64,000 nucleotides of DNA from Oxalobacteraceae bacterium AB_14 (GTDB lineage: Bacteria; Pseudomonadota; Gammaproteobacteria; Burkholderiales; Burkholderiaceae_D): positions 525,985 to 589,984 of the forward strand of contig KB906724.1 in assembly GCA_000381565.1 (NCBI GenBank). Direction: 5' to 3'. Made by a program: the position numbers and the translations under genes. This document shows, one piece after another, positions 26,267 to 36,516 of this stretch (its first letter is position 1; the number at the start of each line of letters is the position of its first letter). The notes below the pieces were generated by a model, which saw only the letters and a program-made list of their open reading frames with translations, made no database searches and was not told the origin of the DNA.

Positions 26267-26674
26267 ATGACGACGACCACGCCGCACGCTAATGCCCTGA
26301 AAATCATGGTGATCGACGATAGCAGCACGATACGTCGTTCGGCCGAGATCTTCCTGACCCAGGCCGGCTACCAGGTAGTGCTGGCCGAGGATGGATTCGA
26401 CGCGCTGGCCAAGATCAACGACCATCACCCGGCGCTGGTCTTCTGCGACATCCTGATGCCGCGCCTCGATGGCTACCAGACCTGCGCGCTGATCAAGAAG
26501 AGCGCCAAATTCCACGCCACGCCGGTGCTGATGCTGTCGTCCAAGGACGGCCTGTTCGACCGCGCGCGCGGCGCCATGGTCGGCTCGGCGGCCTACCTCA
26601 CCAAACCGTTTACCAAAGACAGCCTGCTGGCCGCGGTGCGCGAGCACACCGGCGGCGTCTCCACACAAGAATAA
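26267..26674 (+). CDS. pilG: Twitching-motility response regulator PilG
   Basis: 135 residues, a single CheY-like receiver domain with no output domain. VIDDSSTIRRSAEIFL holds the acidic pair, VFCDILMPRLDGYQ the phosphorylated Asp, VLMLSSKDG the conserved Thr/Ser, and YLTKPFTKDS the Lys. It is phosphorylated by the PilL/ChpA kinase and promotes type IV pilus extension. First gene of pilG-H-I-J-L. The start at 26267 (MTTTTPHANALKIMVIDD) is preferred over an upstream in-frame ATG with no matching residues. Confidence 0.92.
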   Translation: MTTTTPHANALKIMVIDDSSTIRRSAEIFLTQAGYQVVLAEDGFDALAKINDHHPALVFCDILMPRLDGYQTCALIKKSAKFHATPVLMLSSKDGLFDRARGAMVGSAAYLTKPFTKDSLLAAVREHTGGVSTQE

Positions 26675-26706
26675 CTAAGAGAATAACCAAGCTTCAGGGG
26701 AATACC

Positions 26707-27072
26707 ATGGCCATACAAAGAATTCTGATCGTCGACGATTCGCCCACGGAGCGCTACTACCTGACCGACATCCTGGTCAAGAACGGTTTTTCCGTCTCCA
26801 CCGCCGAAAACGGCGAGGAAGCGCTGGCCAAGATCAAGGCCGACAAGCCCCAGCTGATCCTGATGGACGTGGTCATGCCCGGCGCGAATGGCTTCCAGGT
26901 CACGCGCGCGATCGCCCGCGATCCCGACCTGCAGGACGTGCCGGTGATTATCTGCTCCAGCAAGAACCAGGAGACCGACCGTATCTGGGGCCTGCGCCAG
27001 GGCGCGCGCGACTACCTGGTGAAACCGGTCGATGCCGCCGAACTGCTGGCCAAAATCGCCGCCCTCGGCTAA
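26707..27072 (+). CDS. pilH: Twitching-motility response regulator PilH
   Basis: 121 residues, a stand-alone receiver domain: ILIVDDSPTERYYLTDIL, LILMDVVMPGANGFQ with the phospho-acceptor Asp, VIICSSKNQETDR, and YLVKPVDAAELL with the Lys. In Pseudomonas PilH acts with the PilT side (retraction) or as a phosphate sink. AGGGG lies before the ATG. It follows pilG by 32 bases and precedes pilI by three. Confidence 0.92.
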   Translation: MAIQRILIVDDSPTERYYLTDILVKNGFSVSTAENGEEALAKIKADKPQLILMDVVMPGANGFQVTRAIARDPDLQDVPVIICSSKNQETDRIWGLRQGARDYLVKPVDAAELLAKIAALG

Positions 27073-27075
27073 GCG

Positions 27076-27639
27076 ATGAGCAGCCAGACTCCCGATACCC
27101 CCTCCACGCCGGCCGGTCCGGAACGGCGCAGCCGCCTGCGCCAGTACCAGGTGCAGCTGCTCGAGCGCATGCAGGCCGCCAAAACCGGCGTTGCCGCCGG
27201 CGGCCGCGAACTGGGCGTGCTGATAGGCGGCCGTTTTTGCCTGCTTGATCTGACGCAGATCAGCGAGATCGTTCCGCTGCAACCGGTCACGCCGGTGCCG
27301 CTGGCGCAGGACTGGTATCAGGGCCTGGCTAATATACGGGGCAACCTGACCGGCGTGGTCGACCTGGCGCGCTACCAGGGCCAGGCCACCGGCGACGCCG
27401 CTGCCGCCGACTGCCGTTTGATCACATTCGCGCCCGCACTGGGCTTCAACTGCGCACTGCTGGCCGAGCGCGTGCTGGGCCTGCGCAAGCTGGCCGACAT
27501 GCAGGCCGCGGAGGCGCAGGACGATGAAGGCCCTGAATGGCGCCGCCAGCATTTCACCGATGGCGAGGGCCGGCAATGGACCCGCATCGACCTGGCGCAG
27601 CTGGTGCGCGAAGCGCGTTTTCTGCAAGTTGGTTTGTAA
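27076..27639 (+). CDS. pilI: CheW-like adaptor PilI
   Basis: 187 residues. A CheW domain occupies about residues 35-180: LGVLIGGRFCLLDLTQISEI, PLAQDWYQGLANIRGNLTGV, and ALLAERVLGLRKLADM. It couples the receptor PilJ to the histidine kinase PilL. The first 35 residues are polar and rich in Arg and Pro. The start at 27076 lies three bases after pilH, so the two are translated together. Confidence 0.9.
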   Translation: MSSQTPDTPSTPAGPERRSRLRQYQVQLLERMQAAKTGVAAGGRELGVLIGGRFCLLDLTQISEIVPLQPVTPVPLAQDWYQGLANIRGNLTGVVDLARYQGQATGDAAAADCRLITFAPALGFNCALLAERVLGLRKLADMQAAEAQDDEGPEWRRQHFTDGEGRQWTRIDLAQLVREARFLQVGL

Positions 27640-27684
27640 GGGCGGCCTGCTGGTGTGGGTCGCAACTAATCCGGAGAGGGTGTA

Positions 27685-30018
27685 ATGGCTTTCAAGATGG
27701 GGTTTTTATCGCGTGGCAACCGGAAGGCCGGCCAGGATCTGGCAGCGAATTCAGAATTCGGCGAAGCAGGCGATTCGCAGTTCATGCAGGCCGCCGTTCA
27801 AGCGGAGCCGGCGCCCGTCGCCGGCAGTCACGCCGACAGCGAAGACAGCGCCGCGCCGCTGCGCCTGCGCGATGCGCTGGGCCGGCGTGGCAGTGCGCCC
27901 GTCGCGGCGGCCGAAGCGGGCACCGGCTTCAAGCTGCCGCTGATCGGCCATCTGCCGGCGCAGCGCCAGCTGAGCATCCTGTCGACGGCGCTGGCGGTCA
28001 GCTTGCTGCTGAGCGCCTTGTTCGTCGCCCTCAACACCATCCACAGCGCCAACCGCTCGACCCAGACCCAGGTCGCCAGCGATGCGCTGATGCACTCGCA
28101 GCGCATCGGCAAGGCGACGCCGAACGCGGTGCAGGGCAGCGCCGAAGGCTTCCGCCAGCTGGAGGAAAGCCGCAATGAACTGAACAACGATTTCCAGCTG
28201 ATGACGCGCGGCGGCCGTTATCAGGGGCGCGAGATCGGCGAGCCGATTTCGTCGCTGGCGCCGGTGGTCGCCGCCGCGCGCAAGCAGTGGAACCAGTCGG
28301 ACAAGGCGGCCAACACCATCCTGCTGCTGAAGACCGATTTGAGCGATGTCGACAAGACGCTGCAGAAGCTCAACGCCATGTCGCCAGGCCTGCTGACCCA
28401 CACCGAGGAAATCTCCGCGCTCAAGGTGCAGCGCGGCGGTTCGGCGCGCGAGATCGCGGCGCTCGGCAAGCTGACCATGCTGACCCAGCGCATGAGCCGC
28501 AGCGCCGGCGAGTTCCTCATCGGCGGCGGCATCAAGGCGGACAGCGCGTTCCAGCTGGGGCGCGACACCACCGTGTTCCGCAACACCGTCGACGGCTTCC
28601 TCAACGGCAGCGCGCCGCTCGGACTGGCCGCCGTGCGCGAACCGGACCTGCGCGAGAAGCTCATGGTGCTCAAGACCGAATTCGAGGAATACCAGAAGCT
28701 GGTCACGGCCATCCTCGACAAGCTCGATAAGTTCAGCGCCGCCAAGGGCGCCGAGCAACTGATCTTCACCGACAACGAGGCGCTGCGCCAGCGCCTGTCG
28801 GTGCTGCAGCAGGCCTACCGCCAGGACCAGGATTCGCTGGGCATGACCTTCTGGCTGATGGTGGCCGGCGGCATGCTGACGCTGGTGTCGGCGGCGGCCA
28901 TCGGCCGCGTGCTGCTGGTCGATTCGTACAACCGCACCCGCGGCGCCGACCGCCGCCGGCAGGAAGCGGAATCCATGCGCCAGCAATCGCAGCGCAAGGA
29001 AGAAGAAGCCAAGGCCATGAACGACCAGAACCAGGCGGCGATTCTGCGCCTGATGAACGAACTGCAGGAAGTGGCGGACGGCGACTTGACGGTGCAGGCC
29101 ACGGTGTCCGAGGACATCACCGGCGCCATCGCCGACTCGGTCAACTACACGGTGGAAGAGCTGCGCGGCCTGGTGGGCCGCGTGACCGCCACCGCCGAGC
29201 AGGTGACCAGGGCGTCCACCCACGCGCAGAGCATCTCCAGCGACCTGCTGCTGGCGTCGCAGCAGCAGTCGCGCGAGATCCAGGATGCATCGGCCACGGT
29301 GGTCAAGATGGCCAACGAGATTACCGATGTCTCGCGCTCGGCCAGCGAATCGGCCGACGTGGCGCGCCAGTCGGTGGCGGCGGCGCAGCAGGGCGCGACG
29401 GCGGTGGAGAACGCCATCAAGGGCATGCACGAGATCCGCGAGCAGATCCAGGACACCTCCAAGCGCATCAAGCGCCTGGGCGAATCGTCGCAGGAGATCG
29501 GCGAGATCACCGAACTGATTTCCGACATCACCGAGCAGACCAACGTGCTGGCGCTGAACGCGGCGATCCAGGCCGCGTCGGCCGGCGAGGCGGGACGCGG
29601 CTTCTCGGTGGTGGCGGAAGAGGTGCAGCGCCTGGCCGAACGCTCGGGCGAAGCGGCCAAGCAGATCGGCGCGCTGGTGCGCACCATCCAGACCGACACC
29701 CACGACGCCGTGGCGGCGATGGAGAAGTCGACCCAGGGCGTGGTCGAAGGGGCGCGCCTGTCCGACGCGGCCGGCGCGGCGCTGAACGACATCTCGCAGG
29801 TGTCGAACCGCCTGGCCGAGCTGATCTCCGGCATCTCGATGGCGACCGGCCAGCAGGCGACGTCGGCGACCGGCGTGGCGCAGAACATCCAACACATTTT
29901 GACGGTGACCGAGCAGACGCAGGACGGCACCCAGCAAACCGCACAATCGATTCATAAGCTGTCAGTGCTGGCGCAGGAATTGAAAAACTCGGTGGCGCGA
30001 TTCCGTATCGCGTCCTGA
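27685..30018 (+). CDS. pilJ: Methyl-accepting chemotaxis protein PilJ
   Basis: 777 residues. About 93 polar residues come before the first membrane helix (about 95-116: [20 protein letters not shown]). A periplasmic PilJ-type sensor region with [20 protein letters not shown] and [20 protein letters not shown] follows, then a second helix (about 388-411). The long cytoplasmic helical hairpin has the MCP tip [18 protein letters not shown] (about 617-634). It senses surface or pilus-related signals and controls PilL through PilI. The N-terminal extension before the first helix is long. Confidence 0.92.
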   Translation: MAFKMGFLSRGNRKAGQDLAANSEFGEAGDSQFMQAAVQAEPAPVAGSHADSEDSAAPLRLRDALGRRGSAPVAAAEAGTGFKLPLIGHLPAQRQLSILSTALAVSLLLSALFVALNTIHSANRSTQTQVASDALMHSQRIGKATPNAVQGSAEGFRQLEESRNELNNDFQLMTRGGRYQGREIGEPISSLAPVVAAARKQWNQSDKAANTILLLKTDLSDVDKTLQKLNAMSPGLLTHTEEISALKVQRGGSAREIAALGKLTMLTQRMSRSAGEFLIGGGIKADSAFQLGRDTTVFRNTVDGFLNGSAPLGLAAVREPDLREKLMVLKTEFEEYQKLVTAILDKLDKFSAAKGAEQLIFTDNEALRQRLSVLQQAYRQDQDSLGMTFWLMVAGGMLTLVSAAAIGRVLLVDSYNRTRGADRRRQEAESMRQQSQRKEEEAKAMNDQNQAAILRLMNELQEVADGDLTVQATVSEDITGAIADSVNYTVEELRGLVGRVTATAEQVTRASTHAQSISSDLLLASQQQSREIQDASATVVKMANEITDVSRSASESADVARQSVAAAQQGATAVENAIKGMHEIREQIQDTSKRIKRLGESSQEIGEITELISDITEQTNVLALNAAIQAASAGEAGRGFSVVAEEVQRLAERSGEAAKQIGALVRTIQTDTHDAVAAMEKSTQGVVEGARLSDAAGAALNDISQVSNRLAELISGISMATGQQATSATGVAQNIQHILTVTEQTQDGTQQTAQSIHKLSVLAQELKNSVARFRIAS

Positions 30019-30048
30019 ACCGCCCATCATTGAAAGGCCGAGGCAAGC

Positions 30049-33000
30049 ATGACCACAACTGATTTTCCGAATCCGCCGCAACCGCAATTTGATACCGGCC
30101 CCTTGTCGTGGGTGATGGTGGAAATCCGCGAGTCGCTGGCACGCTCGAAGACCGCGCTGTTCGAGGCGGGCGGCCGGGCGCCGGAAGATCAGGCGACCCA
30201 GCTGCAGCACGCCAAATCGCATCTGCACCAGGCGCACGGCGCGCTGATGATGGTGGACGTGGACGGCGTGGGCCTGGTGACGCAGGTGGCCGAGGAGGCG
30301 CTGGACCGCTTCAAGGCCGGCGCGCTCAAATGCAGCACCGACCATGCGCAGACGCTGGCGGAGCTGTACCAGGCCCTGGTCGAGTATTTGCAGGAGCTGC
30401 TGGAAGGCGGCCCGTCGCAGCCGGTCAAGCTGTTCCCGTACTACCGCGCGGTGCAGGAGATGCTGGGCACGGAGCGCATCCACCCGGCCGATTTATTCTA
30501 TCCCGACTTGTCGCGCAGCGCCGATCCGGCGGCGGCAGGCGAAGTGCCCGCCGCCGACTACACGGCCTATCGTCAGCGCTTTGAGAAATCGCTGCTGCCG
30601 TACTTGAAGAGCGCCGACGCGGCGCCGCAGCAGGAGCATGCCGCTGCGCTGCTGGAGGCGGTGAAGCTGGTCGCCTCCGCGCAGCAGGACGCCAAGGCGC
30701 GCACCTTCTGGCTGGCGATGCAGGCCTTCGCCGAACTGGTGGCCAACGGCGAACTGGCGGGTGGGCTGTACGTCAAGCAGCTGTTCGGCATGATCAATTT
30801 GCAGATACGCCGCCTGAGCCAGGGCACCGCCGCGCAGCCGGACGCGATGCTGCGCGACGCCTTGTTCTTCATCGCCGCCGCGGGACCTGCGTCGGCCTCG
30901 GAAACGGTGCAGCGCCTGCGCCGCGTGTTCGCGCTGGACGGGCTGGTGCCGGCCGACTACGAGCGCCGCCGCTACGGCCAGATCGACCTCGAGGCGCTGG
31001 AGCGCGCCAAGTCCGGCATGGCCAAAGCGAAGACCAACTGGGACCGCCTGGCCGGGGCGGAAATCGATCCGGCGCTCGATGCGGCTTTCGGCGGCGCGCT
31101 GGCCGAGGTGGCCGAGGCTTGCGATCAGCTGGAGATGCCTGCATTGAGCGTGCTGCTGCGGCAGCTGGCCGAGGTGGCGCACACCGCCATCTCCGCCGGC
31201 CGCAGCGAGGAGCTGGCGCTGGAAATGGCCACCGCGCTGCTGTTCGCCGAGCATGGACTGGAGCAGATCCGCCATCTGCCCGATGATTTCGCCGCGCACG
31301 CCGACACGATAGGTGCGCGTTTGCTGGCGCTGGTGTCCGGCGATACGCCGCCGGAGCCCGCGCAGTGGCAGCGCGGCCTGGCGCAGCAGATGCAGCAGGA
31401 CGATACCGTCGTCGCGCTGGCGATGGAAATGAAAACCGGCCTGCGGCAGGTGGAGAAGGTGCTCGACGAGTACTACATCGATCCTTCGAAGCGTCCGTCG
31501 CTGGTGGAGCTGGACCGGGTGCTGCACCAGTTGCAGGGCGCGCTGGCGATGCTCGACCAGGACGGCGCCACGCAGGCGGCCCGCCATGTGAAGGCCGCTG
31601 TTCATGCGCTGGCGGCCGGCGAGGGCGATCCGTCGCTGGAACCCAAGGCGCTGGACGATATCGCGCAGAACGTCGGCGCGCTGGGCTTCTTTGTCGACAT
31701 GCTGGCGCAGAACGCCGCGGGCGCGCGCGAGCGCTTTGCGTTCGACGCGGAGCATGGCACGTTCCGTTCGGTGCCGTTCAAGAAGATGGCGGGCTCGGAG
31801 TCGATACCGGTGCTGGACCAGCAGGTGCCGGCACCGGCTCCTGTCGCCATGCCGGTGCAAGCGCCGGCGCCGGCCAGCAGCGACGCGGCGGTGGAGGCCG
31901 AGCTGCTCGATATCTTCATCTCCGAGGCGCAGGATGTGCTGAAGTTTGTCGACGCGACGCTGGCCAAGCCGCGCGCGGAGTCGGGCGGCGAGGAGAATCT
32001 GACCATGCTGCGGCGCTCCTTCCATACGCTCAAGGGCAGCGGACGGATGGTGGGCCTGAACCAGTTTGCCGATGCGGCGCATGGCATCGAGCGGGTGATG
32101 AATATGTGGCTGGCCGAAGCACGGCCGGCCACGGATGCCTTGTTTGAGCTGCTCAACGAGGCGGCGCGGCAGATGGGCGCCTGGGTGGAGGAGCTGGTGG
32201 CATCCGGCGTCTCTGCGCGCAATGCGGATGCGCTGGTCGCTGCGGCGGCGCGGGTGCAGGACGGCGGCGATTTTGTGATGGATGGCGCGGTGGACGCGGC
32301 GACTGTGCCGCCTCCGCTGTCGCCGGCGCCGCCGCCGGAAGTCGTGGCGGCGGAGGGGCCTGCGCCTGCTGCGACCGAGGAAGCGGTGGCGCCAGCTGCG
32401 TATGCCTCTACCGGCAACGTGATCGAATTCCCGACCATCACGCCGGCGGTGCCGCGCGACGACAACGTCAAGCATATCGGCGAGCTGGAAATCCCTCTGC
32501 CCCTGTACAACATTTATCTGCACGAGACGGACGAACTGGTTCGCTTGTTGACGCAGGACTTTGGCGAGTGGCGGCATGAGCCGCGCCGTCCGGTCAATGC
32601 GGAGGCGTTGCAGGCGTCGCACACCTTGGCCGGTACGTCAGGCACGGTGGGCTTCAAGGCCCTGCGCGAGCTGGCGCTGGCGCTGGAGGCCACGCTCCAG
32701 GCGCTGCTGCCCCCCGCGCCGCACCTGGACCAGGTGCAGCATGATCTGCTGGACTTCACGATAGAGCGCATCCGCCAGATGCTGCAAAGTTTTGCGGCGG
32801 GCGACATGCCGTCCGCACAGCCGGAGCTGGTCACCGCGCTGCACGACCTGCGCGCCGAGCTGGCGGTTACGGCGCCCGCCGCCAGCGATGCGATCGAAGC
32901 GCGGCTCGATGATCTGGTCGCGGAGACGATGCACGACATCACGAGCGCGCCGTCCGCGCCGGTGGAGTCGATGATGGACCGGCTGTTCCGCGAGACGTAC

Positions 33001-35661
33001 GCTGCGATCAGCGGAAGCGTGCCGGAATCCGATGCCCCTGCGGCAGTGGAAGCGCCGAAGAAAGCGGAAGCGCGGACGGACGACAGCATCGATGACCTGT
33101 TCAATGCCGCGTTTGACGACGCCTTCGCCGAGCCGCCGCTCAAGATAGCCGAGCCACTGGCCCCGGAGCCAGTGCCGCCAATCCCCGAGCCGGAACCGCA
33201 GCCCGAGCCCTTGCCGCCGGTGGCGGAACCGGAACCCGAACCCGAACCCGAACCCGAACCCGTCCAAGCCATCGAGCCGACGCCGGAGCCGGAGCCCGAG
33301 CTGGAAGCCGAGATCCTCGAACTCCGTCCTGCCGAACCGGAAATCCTGACCGCCGCGCCAGCGATCTTCAACGATGAACTGGACGTCGACCTGCTGCCGG
33401 TCTTCCTGGAAGAAGGCGCGGACCTGCTGCCGCAAGTGGGCGAAGCATTGCGCGCCTGGCAGCACAATCCCGCCGACACCGCGCACGCCCAAAGCCTGCT
33501 GCGCCTCCTGCACACCGTGAAGGGCAGCGCCCGCATGGCCGGCGCAATGCGCCTCGGCCAGCACGCCCACGAAATCGAAACGCACATTGAAAACATGGTG
33601 CACGCCGGTTCCGCCACGCCGCAAGCGTTCGACGAACTGCTGGCCCACTACGACCATGCGCTGCTGCTGTTTGAACAGCTCCAGCACCCGGACGCATTGC
33701 AGCAAGCCGCCTCCGGCCTGGCCGCCCATGTCGCCAGCATGGACGCTGGCGAACCCGCCATCGCCGGCACCAGCGACATTGCCGCCGACGGCAGCGCCAG
33801 CCCCGCCGCGCCAGCCGCACACGCGCCGGCCGACGACCTGCAGTCCAGCGTCAAATCGCCATTGGTCCGCGTTCGTGCCGACATCCTTGACCGGCTGGTG
33901 AACCAGGCCGGTGAAGTATCGATCTCCCGCTCCAAACTGGAAAACGAAGTCGAAGCGTTGCGCGCCTCGCTGTTCGACTTCTCCGAGAACCTGACGCGCT
34001 TGCGCCGCCAGCTGCGCGAAGTCGAGATGCAGGCCGAATCGCAGATCGCCTCCCGCATGTCGATATCGAGCGAACGCGAATTCGACCCGCTCGAATTTGA
34101 CCGTTTCACGCGCCTGCAGGAACTGACCCGCATGATGGCGGAAAGCGTCAACGACGTTGCCTCCTTCCACGAAAGCCTGACCCGCAGCGTCGACAACGCC
34201 GGCGACGACCTGGTACTGCAAGCGCGCCTCACGCGCGACCTGCAACGGGACCTGATGCGCGTGCGCATGGTGCCCTTCGCCAGCATCTCCGAGCGCCTGT
34301 TCCGCGTCGCCCGCCAGAGCGCCAAGGAAGTCGACAAGCGCGTCAACCTGGATATTCGCGGCAGCGCCGTGGAAGTGGACCGCAGCGTATTGGAACGCAT
34401 GGCAGCGCCATTCGAACATTTGCTGCGCAACGCCATCGCGCACGGCGTGGAAAGCCGCGCCGCCCGCGGCGAAGCGGGCAAGAGCGAAACCGGCGAACTG
34501 CTGGTGCAGGTCACGCAGCAGGGTAATGAAGTCGTGATCGAATTCACCGACGATGGCGCCGGCCTGGATCTGGAGCGCATCCGCGCCAAGGCGATCAGCA
34601 ACGGCATGTTGCAAGCGGACGAAGAAGTCACCGACGCCCAGATCGCCGACCTGATTTTCGAACCGGGCTTCTCCACCGCCGAAGCGTTGACCGAGTTGTC
34701 CGGTCGTGGCGTCGGCATGGACATCGTGCAGTCCGAAGCGCAGGCATTGGGCGGCCGTGTCGACATGTTTTCTGAGCACGGCAAGGGCACGCGCTTCACC
34801 ATCCACCTGCCATTGACGCTGGCCGTCACGCAGGTCGTGCTGCTGTCTGCCGCCGGCAAGACTTACGCGCTGCCGGCCATCCTGGTCGAGCAGGTGCTGC
34901 AAATGAAGGAAGCCGCGCTGGTTGAGGCGCATCACAACGGCTACGTGCCGATCCAAGGCCAGCACGCCGTATTGCACTACCTGCCAGCGTTGCTGGGCGA
35001 CGCGGCGGCGCATCCGCCGGTGCAGCGCTCCGCGCCGGTGATGATGCTCAAGAACGGCAACGAGCGGCTGGCCGTGCGCGTCGACGAAGTGCTGGGCAAC
35101 CGCGAGGTCGTCATCAAGAACATCGGCCCGCAGCTGGCGCGCATGGTCGGCATCGCCGGCGCCACGGTGCTGGGTTCGGGCGACATCGTCCTGATCCTGA
35201 ACCCGGTGGCGCTGGCGCAGCACCTGGCGCACCATCCCGAGATGAAGCAGCACTATGCGCAGGCGGCCGGCGAAAGCCCCGCGCCGCGCGCGGCTGGCCG
35301 TTCGATCATGGTGGTGGACGATTCGATGACGGTGCGCCGCGTGACCCAGCGCCTGCTGGAGCGCGAAGGCTACAGCGTGGTCCTGGCCAAGGACGGCGTC
35401 GACGCGCTGGAACAGCTGCAAGGCGCCACGCCGGACCTGATGCTGGTCGATATCGAGATGCCGCGCATGGATGGTTTCGACCTGACGCGCAACGTGCGCG
35501 GCGACGAGCGCACCAAGAACATCCCCATCATCATGATCACCTCGCGCAGCGCCGACAAGCACCGCAACTACGCGCTGCAACTGGGCGTGAATGCCTACTT
35601 CGGCAAACCGTTCCAGGAGCCGGTGCTGCTGGACGCGATCGAGGGACTGTTGAAGCAGTAG
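30049..35661 (+). CDS. pilL: Hybrid chemotaxis histidine kinase PilL/ChpA
   Basis: 1870 residues. Five Hpt-like segments are visible. Two have the full HxxKG pattern (His 659 in FHTLKGSGRMVG, His 1155 in LHTVKGSARMAG); three are degenerate (about His 63 LHQAHGALMMV, His 493 LHQLQGALAML, His 858 SHTLAGTSGTVG, with Lys replaced). After a Glu-Pro-rich linker (about 1040-1090) come the dimerisation helices, the ATPase domain with N-box HLLRNAIAHG (Asn 1461) and GRGVGMDIV, a CheW domain, and a C-terminal receiver with phospho-acceptor Asp 1801 (LVDIEMPRMDG). It phosphorylates PilG and PilH to control twitching. The pilGHIJL run has no adjacent methyltransferase (pilK) or esterase (chpB). Confidence 0.92.
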   Translation: MTTTDFPNPPQPQFDTGPLSWVMVEIRESLARSKTALFEAGGRAPEDQATQLQHAKSHLHQAHGALMMVDVDGVGLVTQVAEEALDRFKAGALKCSTDHAQTLAELYQALVEYLQELLEGGPSQPVKLFPYYRAVQEMLGTERIHPADLFYPDLSRSADPAAAGEVPAADYTAYRQRFEKSLLPYLKSADAAPQQEHAAALLEAVKLVASAQQDAKARTFWLAMQAFAELVANGELAGGLYVKQLFGMINLQIRRLSQGTAAQPDAMLRDALFFIAAAGPASASETVQRLRRVFALDGLVPADYERRRYGQIDLEALERAKSGMAKAKTNWDRLAGAEIDPALDAAFGGALAEVAEACDQLEMPALSVLLRQLAEVAHTAISAGRSEELALEMATALLFAEHGLEQIRHLPDDFAAHADTIGARLLALVSGDTPPEPAQWQRGLAQQMQQDDTVVALAMEMKTGLRQVEKVLDEYYIDPSKRPSLVELDRVLHQLQGALAMLDQDGATQAARHVKAAVHALAAGEGDPSLEPKALDDIAQNVGALGFFVDMLAQNAAGARERFAFDAEHGTFRSVPFKKMAGSESIPVLDQQVPAPAPVAMPVQAPAPASSDAAVEAELLDIFISEAQDVLKFVDATLAKPRAESGGEENLTMLRRSFHTLKGSGRMVGLNQFADAAHGIERVMNMWLAEARPATDALFELLNEAARQMGAWVEELVASGVSARNADALVAAAARVQDGGDFVMDGAVDAATVPPPLSPAPPPEVVAAEGPAPAATEEAVAPAAYASTGNVIEFPTITPAVPRDDNVKHIGELEIPLPLYNIYLHETDELVRLLTQDFGEWRHEPRRPVNAEALQASHTLAGTSGTVGFKALRELALALEATLQALLPPAPHLDQVQHDLLDFTIERIRQMLQSFAAGDMPSAQPELVTALHDLRAELAVTAPAASDAIEARLDDLVAETMHDITSAPSAPVESMMDRLFRETYAAISGSVPESDAPAAVEAPKKAEARTDDSIDDLFNAAFDDAFAEPPLKIAEPLAPEPVPPIPEPEPQPEPLPPVAEPEPEPEPEPEPVQAIEPTPEPEPELEAEILELRPAEPEILTAAPAIFNDELDVDLLPVFLEEGADLLPQVGEALRAWQHNPADTAHAQSLLRLLHTVKGSARMAGAMRLGQHAHEIETHIENMVHAGSATPQAFDELLAHYDHALLLFEQLQHPDALQQAASGLAAHVASMDAGEPAIAGTSDIAADGSASPAAPAAHAPADDLQSSVKSPLVRVRADILDRLVNQAGEVSISRSKLENEVEALRASLFDFSENLTRLRRQLREVEMQAESQIASRMSISSEREFDPLEFDRFTRLQELTRMMAESVNDVASFHESLTRSVDNAGDDLVLQARLTRDLQRDLMRVRMVPFASISERLFRVARQSAKEVDKRVNLDIRGSAVEVDRSVLERMAAPFEHLLRNAIAHGVESRAARGEAGKSETGELLVQVTQQGNEVVIEFTDDGAGLDLERIRAKAISNGMLQADEEVTDAQIADLIFEPGFSTAEALTELSGRGVGMDIVQSEAQALGGRVDMFSEHGKGTRFTIHLPLTLAVTQVVLLSAAGKTYALPAILVEQVLQMKEAALVEAHHNGYVPIQGQHAVLHYLPALLGDAAAHPPVQRSAPVMMLKNGNERLAVRVDEVLGNREVVIKNIGPQLARMVGIAGATVLGSGDIVLILNPVALAQHLAHHPEMKQHYAQAAGESPAPRAAGRSIMVVDDSMTVRRVTQRLLEREGYSVVLAKDGVDALEQLQGATPDLMLVDIEMPRMDGFDLTRNVRGDERTKNIPIIMITSRSADKHRNYALQLGVNAYFGKPFQEPVLLDAIEGLLKQ

Positions 35662-35861
35662 TCGCCCTGCACCTGGGAACCGGCATGAAGATTGCGCTGG
35701 CGGTTGTACTGTTCCGCGCGCACCGCAACAACAATGAAGGTGTGCTGCTGCGCATGCTGTTGATGGACCGTCTCGATGTGATTAGTCGTACTCAAGATGG
35801 ACAGCGATCCCGCCTGGCGTGCGATCCTGAAGGCCTATGGATTGGAAGTCCCAAGAAGACA

Positions 35862-36335
35862 TTAGCCACGCACCGCTGCCTCTATCTTGGCGACATCGAT
35901 CTTGCGCATCTCCATCATCGCCGCGAACGCGCGCTTGGCCACATCGCCGCCCTTGGCCATGGCGTCGGTCAGCACGCGCGGCGTGATCTGCCACGACAGG
36001 CCCCATTTGTCCTTGCACCAGCCGCAGGCGCTTTCCGATCCGCCGTTGCTGACGATGGCGTTCCAGTAGCGGTCGGTTTCAGCCTGGTCGTCGGTGGCGA
36101 TCTGGAACGAGAACGCTTCGCTGTGCGTGAAGGCTTTCCCACCATTCAGGCCGAGGCACGGGATGCCGCACACCGTGAACTCGACTGTCAAAACGCTATC
36201 CGCCTTCCCGCCCGGGAAATCGGACGGCGCGCGATGCACTGCGCCGACTTTGCTGTCGGGGAAAGTGCTGGCGTAGAAGTGTGCGGCTTCTTCCGCGTCA
36301 TGGTCGTACCACAGGCAAAGCGTGTTCTTGTTCAT
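35862..36335 (-). CDS. VOC-fold protein of the PhnB / 3-demethylubiquinone methyltransferase-like family
   Basis: 157 residues from the ATG at 36335, preceded by AAGGAGGAAG. The opening NTLCLWYDHDAEEAAHFYAS and the pair FSFQIATDDQAETDRYWNAI plus GWCKDKWGLSWQITP are hallmarks of this family, often labelled 3-demethylubiquinone-9 3-methyltransferase although it is a beta-barrel vicinal-oxygen-chelate fold of unproven activity. It is convergent with pilL across 200 bases in which I see no gene, and divergent from the gene at 36517. Confidence 0.88.
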   Translation of the reverse strand: MNKNTLCLWYDHDAEEAAHFYASTFPDSKVGAVHRAPSDFPGGKADSVLTVEFTVCGIPCLGLNGGKAFTHSEAFSFQIATDDQAETDRYWNAIVSNGGSESACGWCKDKWGLSWQITPRVLTDAMAKGGDVAKRAFAAMMEMRKIDVAKIEAAVRG

Positions 36336-36516
36336 CGTCTTCCTCCTTGAAATGGTTGTCCGACATAGTCTACCTCCGCTTTCTTGCGGGGCGGCGCTCG
36401 CTTGCCGTTTGCAAAGGCGGCATTTGCAAGTCATTTGTGGGTCGGACAAGATTAACGTTCTTCCAGCGGTCACCGATATTCCATCGGCGGCGCTTTATCT
36501 ACAGGAAGAATGCATC

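Noticed and set aside
32638..35580. 980-codon minus-strand frame opposite pilL
   Set aside because: The plus strand encodes well-defined Hpt, kinase, CheW and receiver domains; the mirror frame has none.
35662..35861. Possible gene remnant between pilL and the VOC protein
   Set aside because: Several short frames on both strands, none with recognisable residues; treated as plain intergenic sequence.
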